From: Arthrobacter oryzae
GTDB taxonomy: Bacteria; Actinomycetota; Actinomycetes; Actinomycetales; Micrococcaceae
Reading direction: 5' to 3'
Length of the DNA stretch: 64,000 nt
Assembly: GCF_030718995.1 (NCBI RefSeq)
Contig: NZ_CP132204.1
Span: forward strand, 4,154,001 to 4,218,000
Part shown: piece after piece, positions 1 to 7,515 of the stretch
Numbering within the stretch: position 1 is the stretch's first letter
Layout: each line of letters opens with the position of its first letter
Program-made: the position numbers and the translations under genes
Notes under the pieces: generated by a model
Databases searched by the model: none
What the model was told of the DNA's origin: nothing
Seen by the model: only the letters and a program-made list of their open reading frames with translations

Positions 1-7
1 GTGATTA

Positions 8-22
8 TTGCATCTGATGCAT
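8..22. repeat. Left copy of a 15-bp direct repeat (TTGCATCTGATGCAT)
   Basis: The 15-mer TTGCATCTGATGCAT is repeated exactly at 2139-2153. Its core is an inverted repeat, TGCATC-T-GATGCA. The two copies bracket the recombinase remnants and the small membrane-protein gene. This fits an attachment core or a duplication left by recombination, but that is inference. The bases just outside differ between the copies. Confidence 0.5.
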
Positions 23-174
23 GATCACCGCTCCTCCGGCTGCGACTCGCCGCCACGTAGTCATTCAGCTTCGTAAAGTGCCTCTGACCTGCGGAAACAC
101 TTCGCACTGAGTCGGCGCAGGGCATTCCTAAAAGCATTGACGGGGCGCGCAAAGCCACATGACGTTGATCTTGG

Positions 175-582
175 ATGCCCCGCACGGAAATCGTTGCCGA
201 CTGGCTGGAACACGGCCACCCGCACATGACCGATGGGGTGGACCTGTTCCCTTCCGAACGGGGCACCCTTGTTTCGGAGACGGCGCTGAACCGAAGGTTT
301 AACCGGTACTGCGAGGTCCTGGGCCTCTCCCCCGGCCTGGACATCCACTCGCTGCGCCGCTCCTACGTCACCCACCTGATCGAATCAGGCATGGACGCTT
401 TGTTCGTCCAGCACCAGGCCGGGCATGAGCACGCCTCAACGACTGCCCTCTACACCTCCGTCTCCAGCGACTACAAGATTAAAACACTGCGCCGGCTGCG
501 GGACGGAAACCGAGCACTACCGTCACAACACCTGTGCCCGCTGCTCACTCCGGAGCGACCTCACAGCGCTGATGCACGTTGA
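175..582 (+). pseudogene. C-terminal fragment of a tyrosine recombinase/integrase
   Basis: The 135-residue product keeps the C-terminal catalytic part of a phage-type tyrosine recombinase. The box II motif HSLRRS, the GHEHASTTALYT block with its second histidine, and the nucleophile tyrosine are all visible. Full-length family members have about 300-400 residues. The DNA-binding N-terminus and the box I arginine are absent, and the frame is closed by a stop at 166-168. The fragment therefore cannot be a complete recombinase and is probably decayed. It overlaps the next recombinase-like frame by 158 bp, much more than in a normal operon, so one of the two ends may be altered. The last 25 or so residues do not look like a family C-terminus. 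Confidence 0.7.
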
Positions 583-1732
583 TGAGTCCCAGGGCACGGA
601 AACGGCGGCAGCGAAACTGCTCGCCGCGCTCTGCGGAGCGCAGCGCCCCGAAAGCATCCTCACCTGGCTCCGCAAACCCGGTGTCCGCGAACTGCTCGAG
701 CGACTCGCCACCGGAAACATCCCGCTCAGTCACGAGGCGCTGGACAGGGAACCCAACAGCCTACGGGTGGAGCACCTGCGCAGCCTGCTCACCCACCACA
801 ACCTACTCCCGGTCCGCGACCACTACCTCGCGCTCTTTGAGCGGTGGCTACCCGGCAAGCTCGACGACATTGATGACACCGAGGTTCGGCGAACCATTGA
901 GTCCTTCGCCCGCTGGCATCACCTGCGGCGCATCCGGGCCCTCTCTGCAGACGGGAATCCCACCCGCGGGCCCGTGCACAGTGCGAAGCAGGAAATCACC
1001 GAAACCATCAAGTTCCTGACTTGGCTCCAGCTCACCCACGGACGGACGGCCGCCTCCTGCGTCCAGGGCGACGTCGACGCCTGGCTGGCCGACGGTCCCA
1101 CAACCAGACATGCCATCAGAACCTTTTTCGTCTGGGCGATGAAGAACCGGACCTGCACCAACATCACCATCGGCTTCCGGCAGGCCAAGACCGTGCCGCT
1201 GCTCACCCAGGGTCAGCGGCTGGCCATGCTCAAGGCCTGCCTCACCGACGACATCGACACCCTGTCCTACCGAGTCGCCGCCACTCTCTTGCTGCTCTAC
1301 GCCCAACCAGTAGTGAAGATCGCCGCGATGAAAAGCACCGACGTGATCCTCACACCCGGTGGCCTTCGCCTGTCACTCGGGGTAGAGCATCCAGCGCCAG
1401 TGCCCGAACCTTTCGCCTCACTGCTCACAGAACACCTCGCCTCACGCCCCAACATGCGTACCGGCAGCAGCTCCGGCAGTCCGTGGCTCTTCCCGGGCTA
1501 CCGCGCCGGGCAACACTTGCACCCCAACACGCTCATGATGCGTCTCAGGGAAATTGGAATAGACCTCCTAGGCGCACGCAACGCATCCCTCCGCAGCCTA
1601 GTCAAAGAAGTCCCCGCACCGCTCGTGGCAGAAATGCTCGGCTACAGCTACCAAGTCACCCAAAAACATGCCGCGGCCGCCGCCGACCCATGGTCCCGCT
1701 ATGCACCAATCGCTCCTGTCAGAGTGAATTAG
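425..1732 (+). CDS. Degenerate tyrosine-recombinase-like protein with N-terminal zinc ribbon
   Basis: This 435-residue protein resembles the actinobacterial recombinase-like proteins found next to integrases. A CxxC...CxxC ribbon (CAGCG, CARCS) lies at about residues 22-41. A helical core-binding region follows, then a C-terminal catalytic-fold region. The expected HxLR box reads ASLRSL, the GH of box III reads GY, and the nucleophile position reads TQKHA. Only the LR arginine is obvious. It is therefore probably inactive in strand transfer, perhaps an accessory DNA-binding partner of the upstream recombinase. The start is uncertain: the ATG at 425 lies deep inside the upstream frame, and a later start would remove the ribbon. 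The zinc ribbon and the lack of frame breaks argue that it is real. Confidence 0.6.
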   Translation: MSTPQRLPSTPPSPATTRLKHCAGCGTETEHYRHNTCARCSLRSDLTALMHVDESQGTETAAAKLLAALCGAQRPESILTWLRKPGVRELLERLATGNIPLSHEALDREPNSLRVEHLRSLLTHHNLLPVRDHYLALFERWLPGKLDDIDDTEVRRTIESFARWHHLRRIRALSADGNPTRGPVHSAKQEITETIKFLTWLQLTHGRTAASCVQGDVDAWLADGPTTRHAIRTFFVWAMKNRTCTNITIGFRQAKTVPLLTQGQRLAMLKACLTDDIDTLSYRVAATLLLLYAQPVVKIAAMKSTDVILTPGGLRLSLGVEHPAPVPEPFASLLTEHLASRPNMRTGSSSGSPWLFPGYRAGQHLHPNTLMMRLREIGIDLLGARNASLRSLVKEVPAPLVAEMLGYSYQVTQKHAAAAADPWSRYAPIAPVRVN

Positions 1733-1749
1733 AAGCGACTGCCGGCTCC

Positions 1750-1998
1750 TCAATGGCGAAGGAGCAGGTTCAAACCAACAAGAAGGAGCCCAGCGCCCAT
1801 GAGTGCTGCTAGAACTCCTATCGCCAGCCACGTGCCTGGAGCCATTGCTTCGTCTGATGGACGCCCTGGACGCCCGCCCATCATGCTCATCCATTTACGA
1901 TGCCCCTTGGAAACGGCGGACCGAAAGAAGGCTACGGCCAGCCCCATAAGAAGGAACAGGATGCCAAATAGTGCGAGAACTGCTCCCTGCAAGAACAC
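1750..1998 (-). CDS. Small two-helix membrane protein, unknown function
   Basis: The 82-residue product has two hydrophobic helices, at about residues 5-25 and 55-78. They are joined by a basic, glycine-rich loop containing KGHRKWMSMMGGRPGR. A purine-rich ribosome site (GGGAG) lies just upstream of the GTG start. It converges on the recombinase-like gene, with 17 bp between the stops. No family is recognised. It lies inside the interval bounded by the 15-bp repeats, so it may be cargo of the same remnant. Confidence 0.6.
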   Translation of the reverse strand: MFLQGAVLALFGILFLLMGLAVAFFRSAVSKGHRKWMSMMGGRPGRPSDEAMAPGTWLAIGVLAALMGAGLLLVGLNLLLRH

Positions 1999-2413
1999 CC
2001 TTGCTCCCTTCGCTCAGGGCGACCGTTGAGCACACCTTGCCACAGCAAAGGGCTAACTCGCATCAGATTCACCGAAGTCCCAGGAGCGGAATAGTCACAA
2101 ACCGAATAATCATCGTTGCCAGTACGAGAAAGCCGATGTTGCATCTGATGCATCCAACGGGGGCTTCGCCAAATGCGCGGACTCCGATGCCTTCATCTCC
2201 TAACGTGCCCAAACTTTCAAGACCTGCTCCTTCCGGGCGGCCCTTCGAGAGACATCCCCTATCGCTATCTGAGCGTCCTCCTGTATCCCGATGCGGAAGA
2301 ATGTACCCCCTTTGTGTCGCTGACACGGCGGGCGGATGCAGGTACGATGCGTTCAGCACTGACGCTGGTCGACCCGGAGATCAGTGCCTGCACTGATGGC
2401 TTGGGGGAACACA
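1999..2413. other. Intergenic stretch without a convincing gene
   Basis: Open frames here on both strands have no recognisable domain, no good ribosome site and atypical composition. The only clear structure is the right copy of the 15-bp repeat at 2139-2153. Confidence 0.5.
2139..2153. repeat. Right copy of the 15-bp direct repeat
   Basis: Identical to positions 8-22 (TTGCATCTGATGCAT), 2.1 kb away and in the same orientation. Here the repeat is also framed by GTTG on the left and CAAC on the right, which slightly extends the inverted symmetry. Confidence 0.5.
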
Positions 2414-2863
2414 GTGAAGCGGATTGTCGGAATTGTCCTGGCGGCGGTACTGGTCGTGGGGCTTGGTGCGTTCTTCGTGATCCGGTCCGCAGAGAACAAG
2501 GTTACCGACGATATGCTTTCCCGCGCCGGACGCTTCGCCATCCCGTCGGACTGGAAGCTGACCGACGAGACTGTCCGCCCGGAGCGGTTCATGTGCATCA
2601 GTACGAACCCATGCCCCAGCCTCTCCCGTCGCTGGGATACCGGGAAAGAGCTCACCGATGACGACATCAAGGCAGTGTTCTCCGGGCTTGGTTTCGAGAT
2701 GAAGTCGGATGGACCGTGCAGGCGACAGTCCAACGTCATCGGAAGCAGCCCTATCTGCGTTTTGAGTGGAAGCGATGGCGAGTTCGAGTACTCCTTCACC
2801 GTCTTTAGCCCTGCCCCAGGGGCACCTCAGCGTGTAGCCCTGGCCGCTGAGCAAGCACCCTGA
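2414..2863 (+). CDS. Membrane-anchored or secreted hypothetical protein
   Basis: The GTG at 2414 was chosen because GGGGGA lies 7-12 bases upstream and the product then begins directly with a basic residue and a hydrophobic helix (residues 4-22). That start gives 149 residues. The remainder is an extracytoplasmic domain with four cysteines (two in a CISTNPC pattern, then CRR and ICVLSG), which could form disulphides. No named family is recognised. The gene stands alone on the plus strand, between the recombinase remnant and the broken cutinase gene. Confidence 0.65.
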   Translation: MKRIVGIVLAAVLVVGLGAFFVIRSAENKVTDDMLSRAGRFAIPSDWKLTDETVRPERFMCISTNPCPSLSRRWDTGKELTDDDIKAVFSGLGFEMKSDGPCRRQSNVIGSSPICVLSGSDGEFEYSFTVFSPAPGAPQRVALAAEQAP

Positions 2864-2887
2864 AGCTTGGGAAATCTTGAGGATTCT

Positions 2888-2906
2888 TTATCTAGTCACT
2901 GGATAA
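2888..2906. promoter_or_regulatory. Imperfect 19-bp palindrome, possible operator
   Basis: TTATCTAGTCACTGGATAA is a palindrome around a central C with one mismatched pair. It sits about 95 bp before the cutinase-like gene. A role as operator or promoter element is only a guess. Confidence 0.25.
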
Positions 2907-3000
2907 ACTAGCCGGTGCTCTGAGACCATTCAGGCCGCGTCCGCTGCCTTGAGCCGCAGAACAAGGCGGCAATTCCGTTCAGGAACCGTTGGGTAATACT

Positions 3001-4317
3001 GTGCGCTCAAAAACTCCTTTCCACCTGACCGTTCTAGGTCTGGCTGCTGCCATCGCCGCAGTCACGCTGACGGTTCCGCCAGCTTCCGCCGCGGATCCTG
3101 TCGCTGATGCCTGCGCAACGGTCGAAACAGTATTCGCCAGGGGGTCAGGACAGGATCCAGGCGACCCTGAAGCCAACAACTTCCAGTTAAAGATCAAGGA
3201 GCGGCTTACCGCTCCAGCGACTATCCACCAGTACGAACTCGGCGATGGAGGCATCGACGGTACTCCTACCCTGCTGTTCCCGTCGGCATGGACAAGGGCC
3301 TGGAATCCCTGTGGAACACTGTCGGGGCAGGGATTACCGGCGGTGGCGGGTCCACCTACGGCGACAGCGTCAACGAAGGTGTTGACGAGTTGAATGCCTA
3401 TCTGGGCAAGCGCGCAGCCGCCTGCCCGGACGCCCTTTTCGTGCTCGGCGGGTACTCCCAAGGTGCCCAGGTCGTGGGCGAGGCATACAACGAGAAGCTC
3501 AGCGGCAGCCTGCGCGGCCGCGTCGTCTATCAAGCGCTTTTCGGTGATCCGAAACTCTTTCTCCCAGAGGGGAACAGCTATCTTCCTGGCGCAGCTCCAC
3601 TCGCCTGCCTGGATGAGGCGCACCACTCTGAGTGGCGCTTCGACGTTCCGAACTGTGAGGTCTTTCAGGGCTCCCTCGGCTCGCGGATCCCGTACCACAG
3701 CTCCGCTGAACGTCACTGCCACACCGGTCGCTGACGCCGGCGATGTCAGCAGCGTCCAAGTGACGTGGGAATCCTCCGACCCGCTGGTGAACCGGCGGGC
3801 CCTCACCGTCGACGGCATCCCAGGCGGACTGGTGGACGCCAGCGTGCGGACGGCAACAATCACCGACGTGCGCCGGACCGAAGATGTTGAGATCGGAGTG
3901 ATCGGTTTCACCGAGGGCGGCGGCATGGGAGTGCCGACACGAATGATGCTTCCCGCCAGGAGCGGTTTTGCCTTCAGCGGATTCCTGGCGCCGGTCGATC
4001 CAGCACCGGCAGTGAACGTCATAACGGCAGGGCGATCGGTGCCGATGAAGTTCAGCCTTGGCGGAGATTTCGGGCTGAACATCCTTCAGGCAGACTCGCC
4101 AACCTCCGTTCCGGTCACCTGTGACACGGGCGCACCCGTTGCGGAGGTTGAGACGACAACAACTGCCGGTTCGAGCAGCCTCTCCTACGATGCTGCAAGC
4201 GGGACGTACAGCTACGTCTGGAAAACAGATAAGGCGTGGGCCGACTCCTGCCGGATGTTCGAGCTGCCCCTGACGGACGGGTCAAAGCACACAGCCGTCT
4301 TCAAATACCGCGGCTGA
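3001..4317 (+). pseudogene. Secreted cutinase-PxKF protein, broken by two frameshifts
   Basis: Three frames together spell one protein. From the GTG at 3001 comes a Sec signal peptide (cleavage near ASAADP) and the first part of a cutinase-family alpha/beta hydrolase (VFARGSGQDPGD). After about 3261 the homology continues one frame over, with YPAVPVG and then the nucleophile elbow GGYSQGA. After about 3693 it returns to the first frame and runs through a beta-sandwich linker into a C-terminal PxKF domain (SVPMKFSLGG) ending at 4317. The first shift looks like one missing base and the second like one extra base, so they compensate. Either the gene is decayed or the assembly has two errors. If intact it would be a secreted esterase or cutinase of about 440 residues. 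Confidence 0.75.
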
Positions 4318-4331
4318 AACTAGTGAAGGCG

Positions 4332-4362
4332 GGCGCCCCGTACCTCTTCGGTGCGGGGCGCC
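4332..4362 (+). terminator. Intrinsic terminator after the cutinase-like gene
   Basis: A 13-bp stem pairs GGCGCCCCGTACC with GGTGCGGGGCGCC around a five-base loop, followed by TTTGTGT, starting 15 bp after the stop codon. Confidence 0.8.
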
Positions 4363-4495
4363 TTTGTGTCTAAATCTCTGCGGGCAAGAGCCTCGCGCCC
4401 CAGCCCAGCGGAGTCACGACATGGTTCCGTCAGCGCCAGGATTAGTACTAGAACGAATATGCACGGTTACCAGTAAAGGGAAGCTGCCGGTCCCC

Positions 4496-4834
4496 TCAGG
4501 ATGTGCGTTCGTCGATGACCCGGTCGATTTCGTCGTCGTCAGGGCACGGCTGATCATCGATGGGACATGGCCCCGGTCCGAGCTCCCGGCCAAAGACTTC
4601 CATGCACATCGAACACAGGATTCTGGGGTCACGGGCGATCGTCATTTCGGGTTCCTCATAGCCGCACAAGGCGCGCCGCCAGTCCAGATCCCGGCAACAG
4701 ACAAGATGGACCACTTCGTCGGGGTCCTCGCTCCAGTCGTACTTGGCCTTCCATGCCGGAGCGCGGCGCAACTCCATCGCTCCGCCGTCGCCTAATGTCG
4801 AAGGCTCCGCGGCACCGCCCTTCGTTTCCGTCAT
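4496..4834 (-). CDS. Small cysteine-containing hypothetical protein
   Basis: The start at 4834 was chosen over an upstream extension because GGAAGG precedes it at good spacing and the extension has shadow-like composition. The 112-residue protein is acidic. It has a likely metal-binding pattern, ALCG followed about 17 residues later by CSMC, plus a CC pair. This recalls short actinobacterial zinc-knuckle proteins, but no family can be named. It follows the monooxygenase-like gene on the same strand by 46 bp and may be cotranscribed with it. Confidence 0.55.
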   Translation of the reverse strand: MTETKGGAAEPSTLGDGGAMELRRAPAWKAKYDWSEDPDEVVHLVCCRDLDWRRALCGYEEPEMTIARDPRILCSMCMEVFGRELGPGPCPIDDQPCPDDDEIDRVIDERTS

Positions 4835-4880
4835 CGCGGCCCCCCCTTCCGTTGACGTCAAGCAGGATTCCCTCCTGCGC

Positions 4881-5177
4881 TCACCCGATGCTGGCTGCCT
4901 CATCCAGCGTGTGCGGTTCAAAGTGCTCCAACAACCCGCGCATGGCTTCATATCCCTGGGTAAAGGTGTCCGAAGCGCGCCATACCTCAACCTGCTCGAG
5001 TGATTCCCACGGGCCTGTGCTGATGAACCTGTTGGGAACATCGCGGTCGTGCATCAGGATGGCTTTCGCGCCGGGAAAATCCTCTTGCGTCTTCCTGGCG
5101 AGGTCACGCCACGCCTGAACAAAGTCATTCTCCCTGCCGGGCTTCACCAACCAGATTCCGAGCGTGTAAACAGACAT
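4881..5177 (-). CDS. Antibiotic biosynthesis monooxygenase-like (ABM fold) protein
   Basis: The 98-residue product begins SVYTLGIWLVKPGRENDFVQAW, cut here for brevity as the family-like opening GIWLVKPGRENDF. It ends with a FISTGPWESLEQVEVWR segment, which matches the small dimeric ferredoxin-like ABM/DUF4188-type fold. Such proteins act as cofactor-free oxygenases or as stress-linked domains of unknown role. The ATG at 5177 was chosen because GGAGG lies seven bases upstream; an earlier in-frame ATG has none. No catalytic residue can be assigned from the sequence, so the substrate is unknown. Confidence 0.65.
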   Translation of the reverse strand: MSVYTLGIWLVKPGRENDFVQAWRDLARKTQEDFPGAKAILMHDRDVPNRFISTGPWESLEQVEVWRASDTFTQGYEAMRGLLEHFEPHTLDEAASIG

Positions 5178-5298
5178 CGCGAATGCCTCCATTCAGGTGC
5201 GGGGTAGGTATTCCCGATTATCGTCCGGGAGTCCCGCGCCGGGTAGGGCCGGATGGCATGTGGTCCACTCCCCTGCGCCGACCCAGGAGCTGGTCCTT

Positions 5299-5775
5299 TC
5301 AGGCTCCGTCGTAAGCGGCCTGGAGCTCAGCGATCTCGAGTTTCCGCATGCCCAGCATCGTCTGCATGGCCCGCTGCGCACCGTCCGGGTCCGGACCGCC
5401 CAGCAACTGCCCCAGGACGGACGGCACAACCTGCCACGACACTCCGAACTTGTCCTTGAGCCAGCCGCATTGGCTCTCGGTGCCGCCTGCCGTCAGTGCC
5501 GACCAGTAGCGGTCCACTTCTTCCTGCGACGTGCAGTCGATCACGAAGGAAACGGCCTCGTTGAACGTGAATGCCGGTCCCCCGTTAAGCGCCAGGAACT
5601 TCCGGCCCTCGATTTCGAACTCGACAGTCATGGCCTGTCCGGCCGGCCCGGGTCCCCCCTCTGCATAGCGGGCCACGTTGAGGATTTTGGATCCGTCGAA
5701 GACCGAGACGTAAAAGTCGGCGGCTTCCTCAGCCTGGGTATCGAACCACAGGCAGGTGGTGATCTTTTGGGTCAC
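5299..5775 (-). CDS. VOC-superfamily protein, PhnB type
   Basis: The 158-residue protein opens with KITTCLWFDTQAEEAADFY and contains SFVIDCTSQEEVDRYW and GWLKDKFGVSWQVVP. This is the PhnB / '3-demethylubiquinone-9 3-methyltransferase' branch of the vicinal oxygen chelate superfamily. Despite that family label, these small cytosolic proteins are not methyltransferases, and their substrates are mostly unknown. Length is typical. It is a single gene with no clear operon partner. Confidence 0.85.
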   Translation of the reverse strand: MTQKITTCLWFDTQAEEAADFYVSVFDGSKILNVARYAEGGPGPAGQAMTVEFEIEGRKFLALNGGPAFTFNEAVSFVIDCTSQEEVDRYWSALTAGGTESQCGWLKDKFGVSWQVVPSVLGQLLGGPDPDGAQRAMQTMLGMRKLEIAELQAAYDGA

Positions 5776-5937
5776 GTTGTTTCCTCATCTCGCTAGCAGC
5801 GCCGGAAAGACTCCCGACGGCGGTTCTTCAGTCGAGTTGCGAGCCTAGCCGGGCGTGATTCCCAGCACAATGGCGCGGTTATCATCGGATATGTCCATCC
5901 CTGAAGCCCTTCTCCAGTTCGCTGAAAGTCCTGATGA

Positions 5938-6249
5938 ACATCGAGATTCCGAGCCGCAGCGCCCTTCCTGACCGGCGTGACCACAAGTCTGCTGAATCCC
6001 AAGGTGGGCGTCTTCTATATGGCCATGATTCAGCTGTTCCTGCCGCAGGATGTCCCGCCCCTTCTGATGGGCGTCCTGCTGCCGCTGGTACACAACGTGG
6101 AAGGCATGCTGTGGTTCGCCGGCATTATTGCTGCCACCCATTACGCCCGGCGGTGGCTGCAGTCCCCCGCGGTGGGCAAAACCACGGACCGCATTGCCGG
6201 CGTCGTACTTGTGGCCTTTGCCGCGAAGATAGCGGCCAGCAAAGCCTGA
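5938..6249 (+). pseudogene. C-terminal remnant of a LysE-family exporter
   Basis: From about 5953 the translation reads FLTGVTTSLLNPKVGVFYM, the conserved central motif of LysE/RhtB amino-acid exporters. Three transmembrane segments follow. Intact members have about 200-215 residues, but an in-frame stop at 5935-5937 removes the first half, and no homologous sequence is seen upstream. A GTG at 5977 could start a 90-residue piece, but it would lack half the transporter. The fragment is probably a degraded exporter gene. Confidence 0.75.
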
Positions 6250-6252
6250 CAG

Positions 6253-6621
6253 CTACCGCTGCAGCTGACTGACCAGGCCAACGGTGTTGCCTTCGCTGTC
6301 GCGGATGAAGGCCATCCATTCGTCGGTTCCGGCCGGTCCCAGACGGTTGTCCTCATGGCTGAAAATCACCGCGGGTTCCTCAAGGATCTCCACTCCCCTG
6401 TCCCGGAGCCCGGCCACGGACTCCCTGACGTCCGGGACTGCCAGGTAAATCAAGGCAGATGGTGCGCCGGACTCGAGCAGCAGCCGCACGCCGTCGAGGT
6501 CAAAGAACAGGAGCCCTGGAGGATCGAACACCGCCCGGGCTTCGGCACCGAGCAGGGCGGCGTAGAACCCTGCCGCCCGCTGCAGGTCGCTGGCGTGTTG
6601 CGCGATCTGGACAAGTCGCAT
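6253..6621 (-). CDS. VOC-family (glyoxalase-like) protein
   Basis: The 122-residue protein has the two beta-alpha-beta-beta-beta modules of a glyoxalase-fold protein. It begins RLVQIAQHASDLQRAAGFY and ends EWMAFIRDSEGNTVGLVSQ. The histidine in QHASDL and the glutamate in DSEGN are the usual metal-ligand positions. The start at 6621 is preceded by GGAGAC; the longer upstream frame is unsupported. Its substrate is unknown. It ends three bases from the LysE remnant on the opposite strand. Confidence 0.8.
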   Translation of the reverse strand: MRLVQIAQHASDLQRAAGFYAALLGAEARAVFDPPGLLFFDLDGVRLLLESGAPSALIYLAVPDVRESVAGLRDRGVEILEEPAVIFSHEDNRLGPAGTDEWMAFIRDSEGNTVGLVSQLQR

Positions 6622-6692
6622 GCTGTCTCCGGTGTGTAGCCCTGGACGTACTGGCGGTCGAACCGGCGCTCCACCGGAACTACTGTAAAGGT

Positions 6693-7109
6693 ATGCCTTC
6701 CCGCACACAGTCCGTACCTGCCCGCACCACCGCGAGAAACGCCGTGGTCCTCGCCGCCCTCGTCGATGCCGTCCTCATCCTGACATTTGCCGCCATCGGC
6801 CGGGACGCCCACCAGCGCGGGGATGTAATCACCGGGGTCTTCCTGACCGCCTGGCCGTTCCTGGCCGGAGCGGCAATGGCGTGGCTTGTGATGCGCGTGT
6901 GGCGTGCCCCGCTGCAGGCCTGGCCGGCGGGCGTCGCTGTCTGGTTGGGAGCCCTCGCCCTGGGCATGCTGCTGCGCGCGCTGACCGGACAAACGGTGGT
7001 CCTGCCGTTCGTCATTGTTGCCCTGCTGAGCCTGGGGACATTCCTCGTGGGCTACCGCCTCATCGTGGCCGGATTCCGGCGGCTGGCAGGGCGCCGGCAG
7101 CACCGCTGA
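6693..7109 (+). CDS. DUF3054 family membrane protein
   Basis: The 138-residue protein carries four hydrophobic segments and the family pattern of actinobacterial DUF3054 proteins: VLAALVDAVLILTFAAIGR near the start, WPFLAGAAMAWLV, and ALTGQTVVLPFVIVAL. The function of the family is unknown. The ATG at 6693 was chosen because the first helix then follows a short basic, cytosolic N-terminus. It is divergent from the VOC gene, leaving a 71-bp shared promoter region. Confidence 0.8.
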   Translation: MPSRTQSVPARTTARNAVVLAALVDAVLILTFAAIGRDAHQRGDVITGVFLTAWPFLAGAAMAWLVMRVWRAPLQAWPAGVAVWLGALALGMLLRALTGQTVVLPFVIVALLSLGTFLVGYRLIVAGFRRLAGRRQHR

Positions 7110-7191
7110 AGCACCCCCGATGTACTAGGCTGGCAGCACACAGTATCGCCTGCAACGCCTGCAACGGCCCACCCGATCCGAAAGGTCAAGA

Positions 7192-7473
7192 GTGATCACC
7201 GCATTCGTCCTGATCAAGACAGACGCCTCCCGAATTCCGGAGACGGCAGAGGAAATTTCGGCGATTCCCGGCATCAGCGAGGTCTACTCCGTGACCGGCG
7301 AATGGGACCTGATTGCCGTGGCCCGGGTGGCGAAGCACGATGAATTGGCGGACGTTATCGCGGACAAACTGTCCAAGGTTCCCGCGGTTGTGCACACCAC
7401 CACGCACATTGCGTTCCGGGCCTACTCGCAGCACGACCTCGACGCAGCGTTCGCCCTGGGCTTTGAACAGTAA
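7192..7473 (+). CDS. Stand-alone Lrp/AsnC ligand-binding domain protein
   Basis: The 93-residue protein is only the C-terminal RAM/AsnC effector-binding domain. The pattern AFVLIKTDASRIPETAEEIS, GISEVYSVTGEWDLIAVARV and a TTHIAFRAY strand are typical. The helix-turn-helix half is missing by design: single-domain members of this length are common. They form ring oligomers and may bind amino acids. A GTG start is preceded by AAAGG at suitable spacing. It converges on trpD, which suggests but does not prove a link with amino-acid sensing. Confidence 0.85.
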   Translation: MITAFVLIKTDASRIPETAEEISAIPGISEVYSVTGEWDLIAVARVAKHDELADVIADKLSKVPAVVHTTTHIAFRAYSQHDLDAAFALGFEQ

Positions 7474-7515
7474 CCCGGGCGGTACTCCTGGCCCTGGCCC
7501 ATTAGCCCTGAACGA

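Noticed and set aside
1971..2661. Several plus-strand frames of 140-160 codons in the intergenic region and across the 2414 gene
   Set aside because: They show shadow-like composition, no domain and no ribosome site, and they overlap a better-supported gene in another frame.
2979..4082. Long minus-strand frame opposite the cutinase-like gene
   Set aside because: It is antisense to clear cutinase and PxKF motifs; high GC3 alone explains the open frame.
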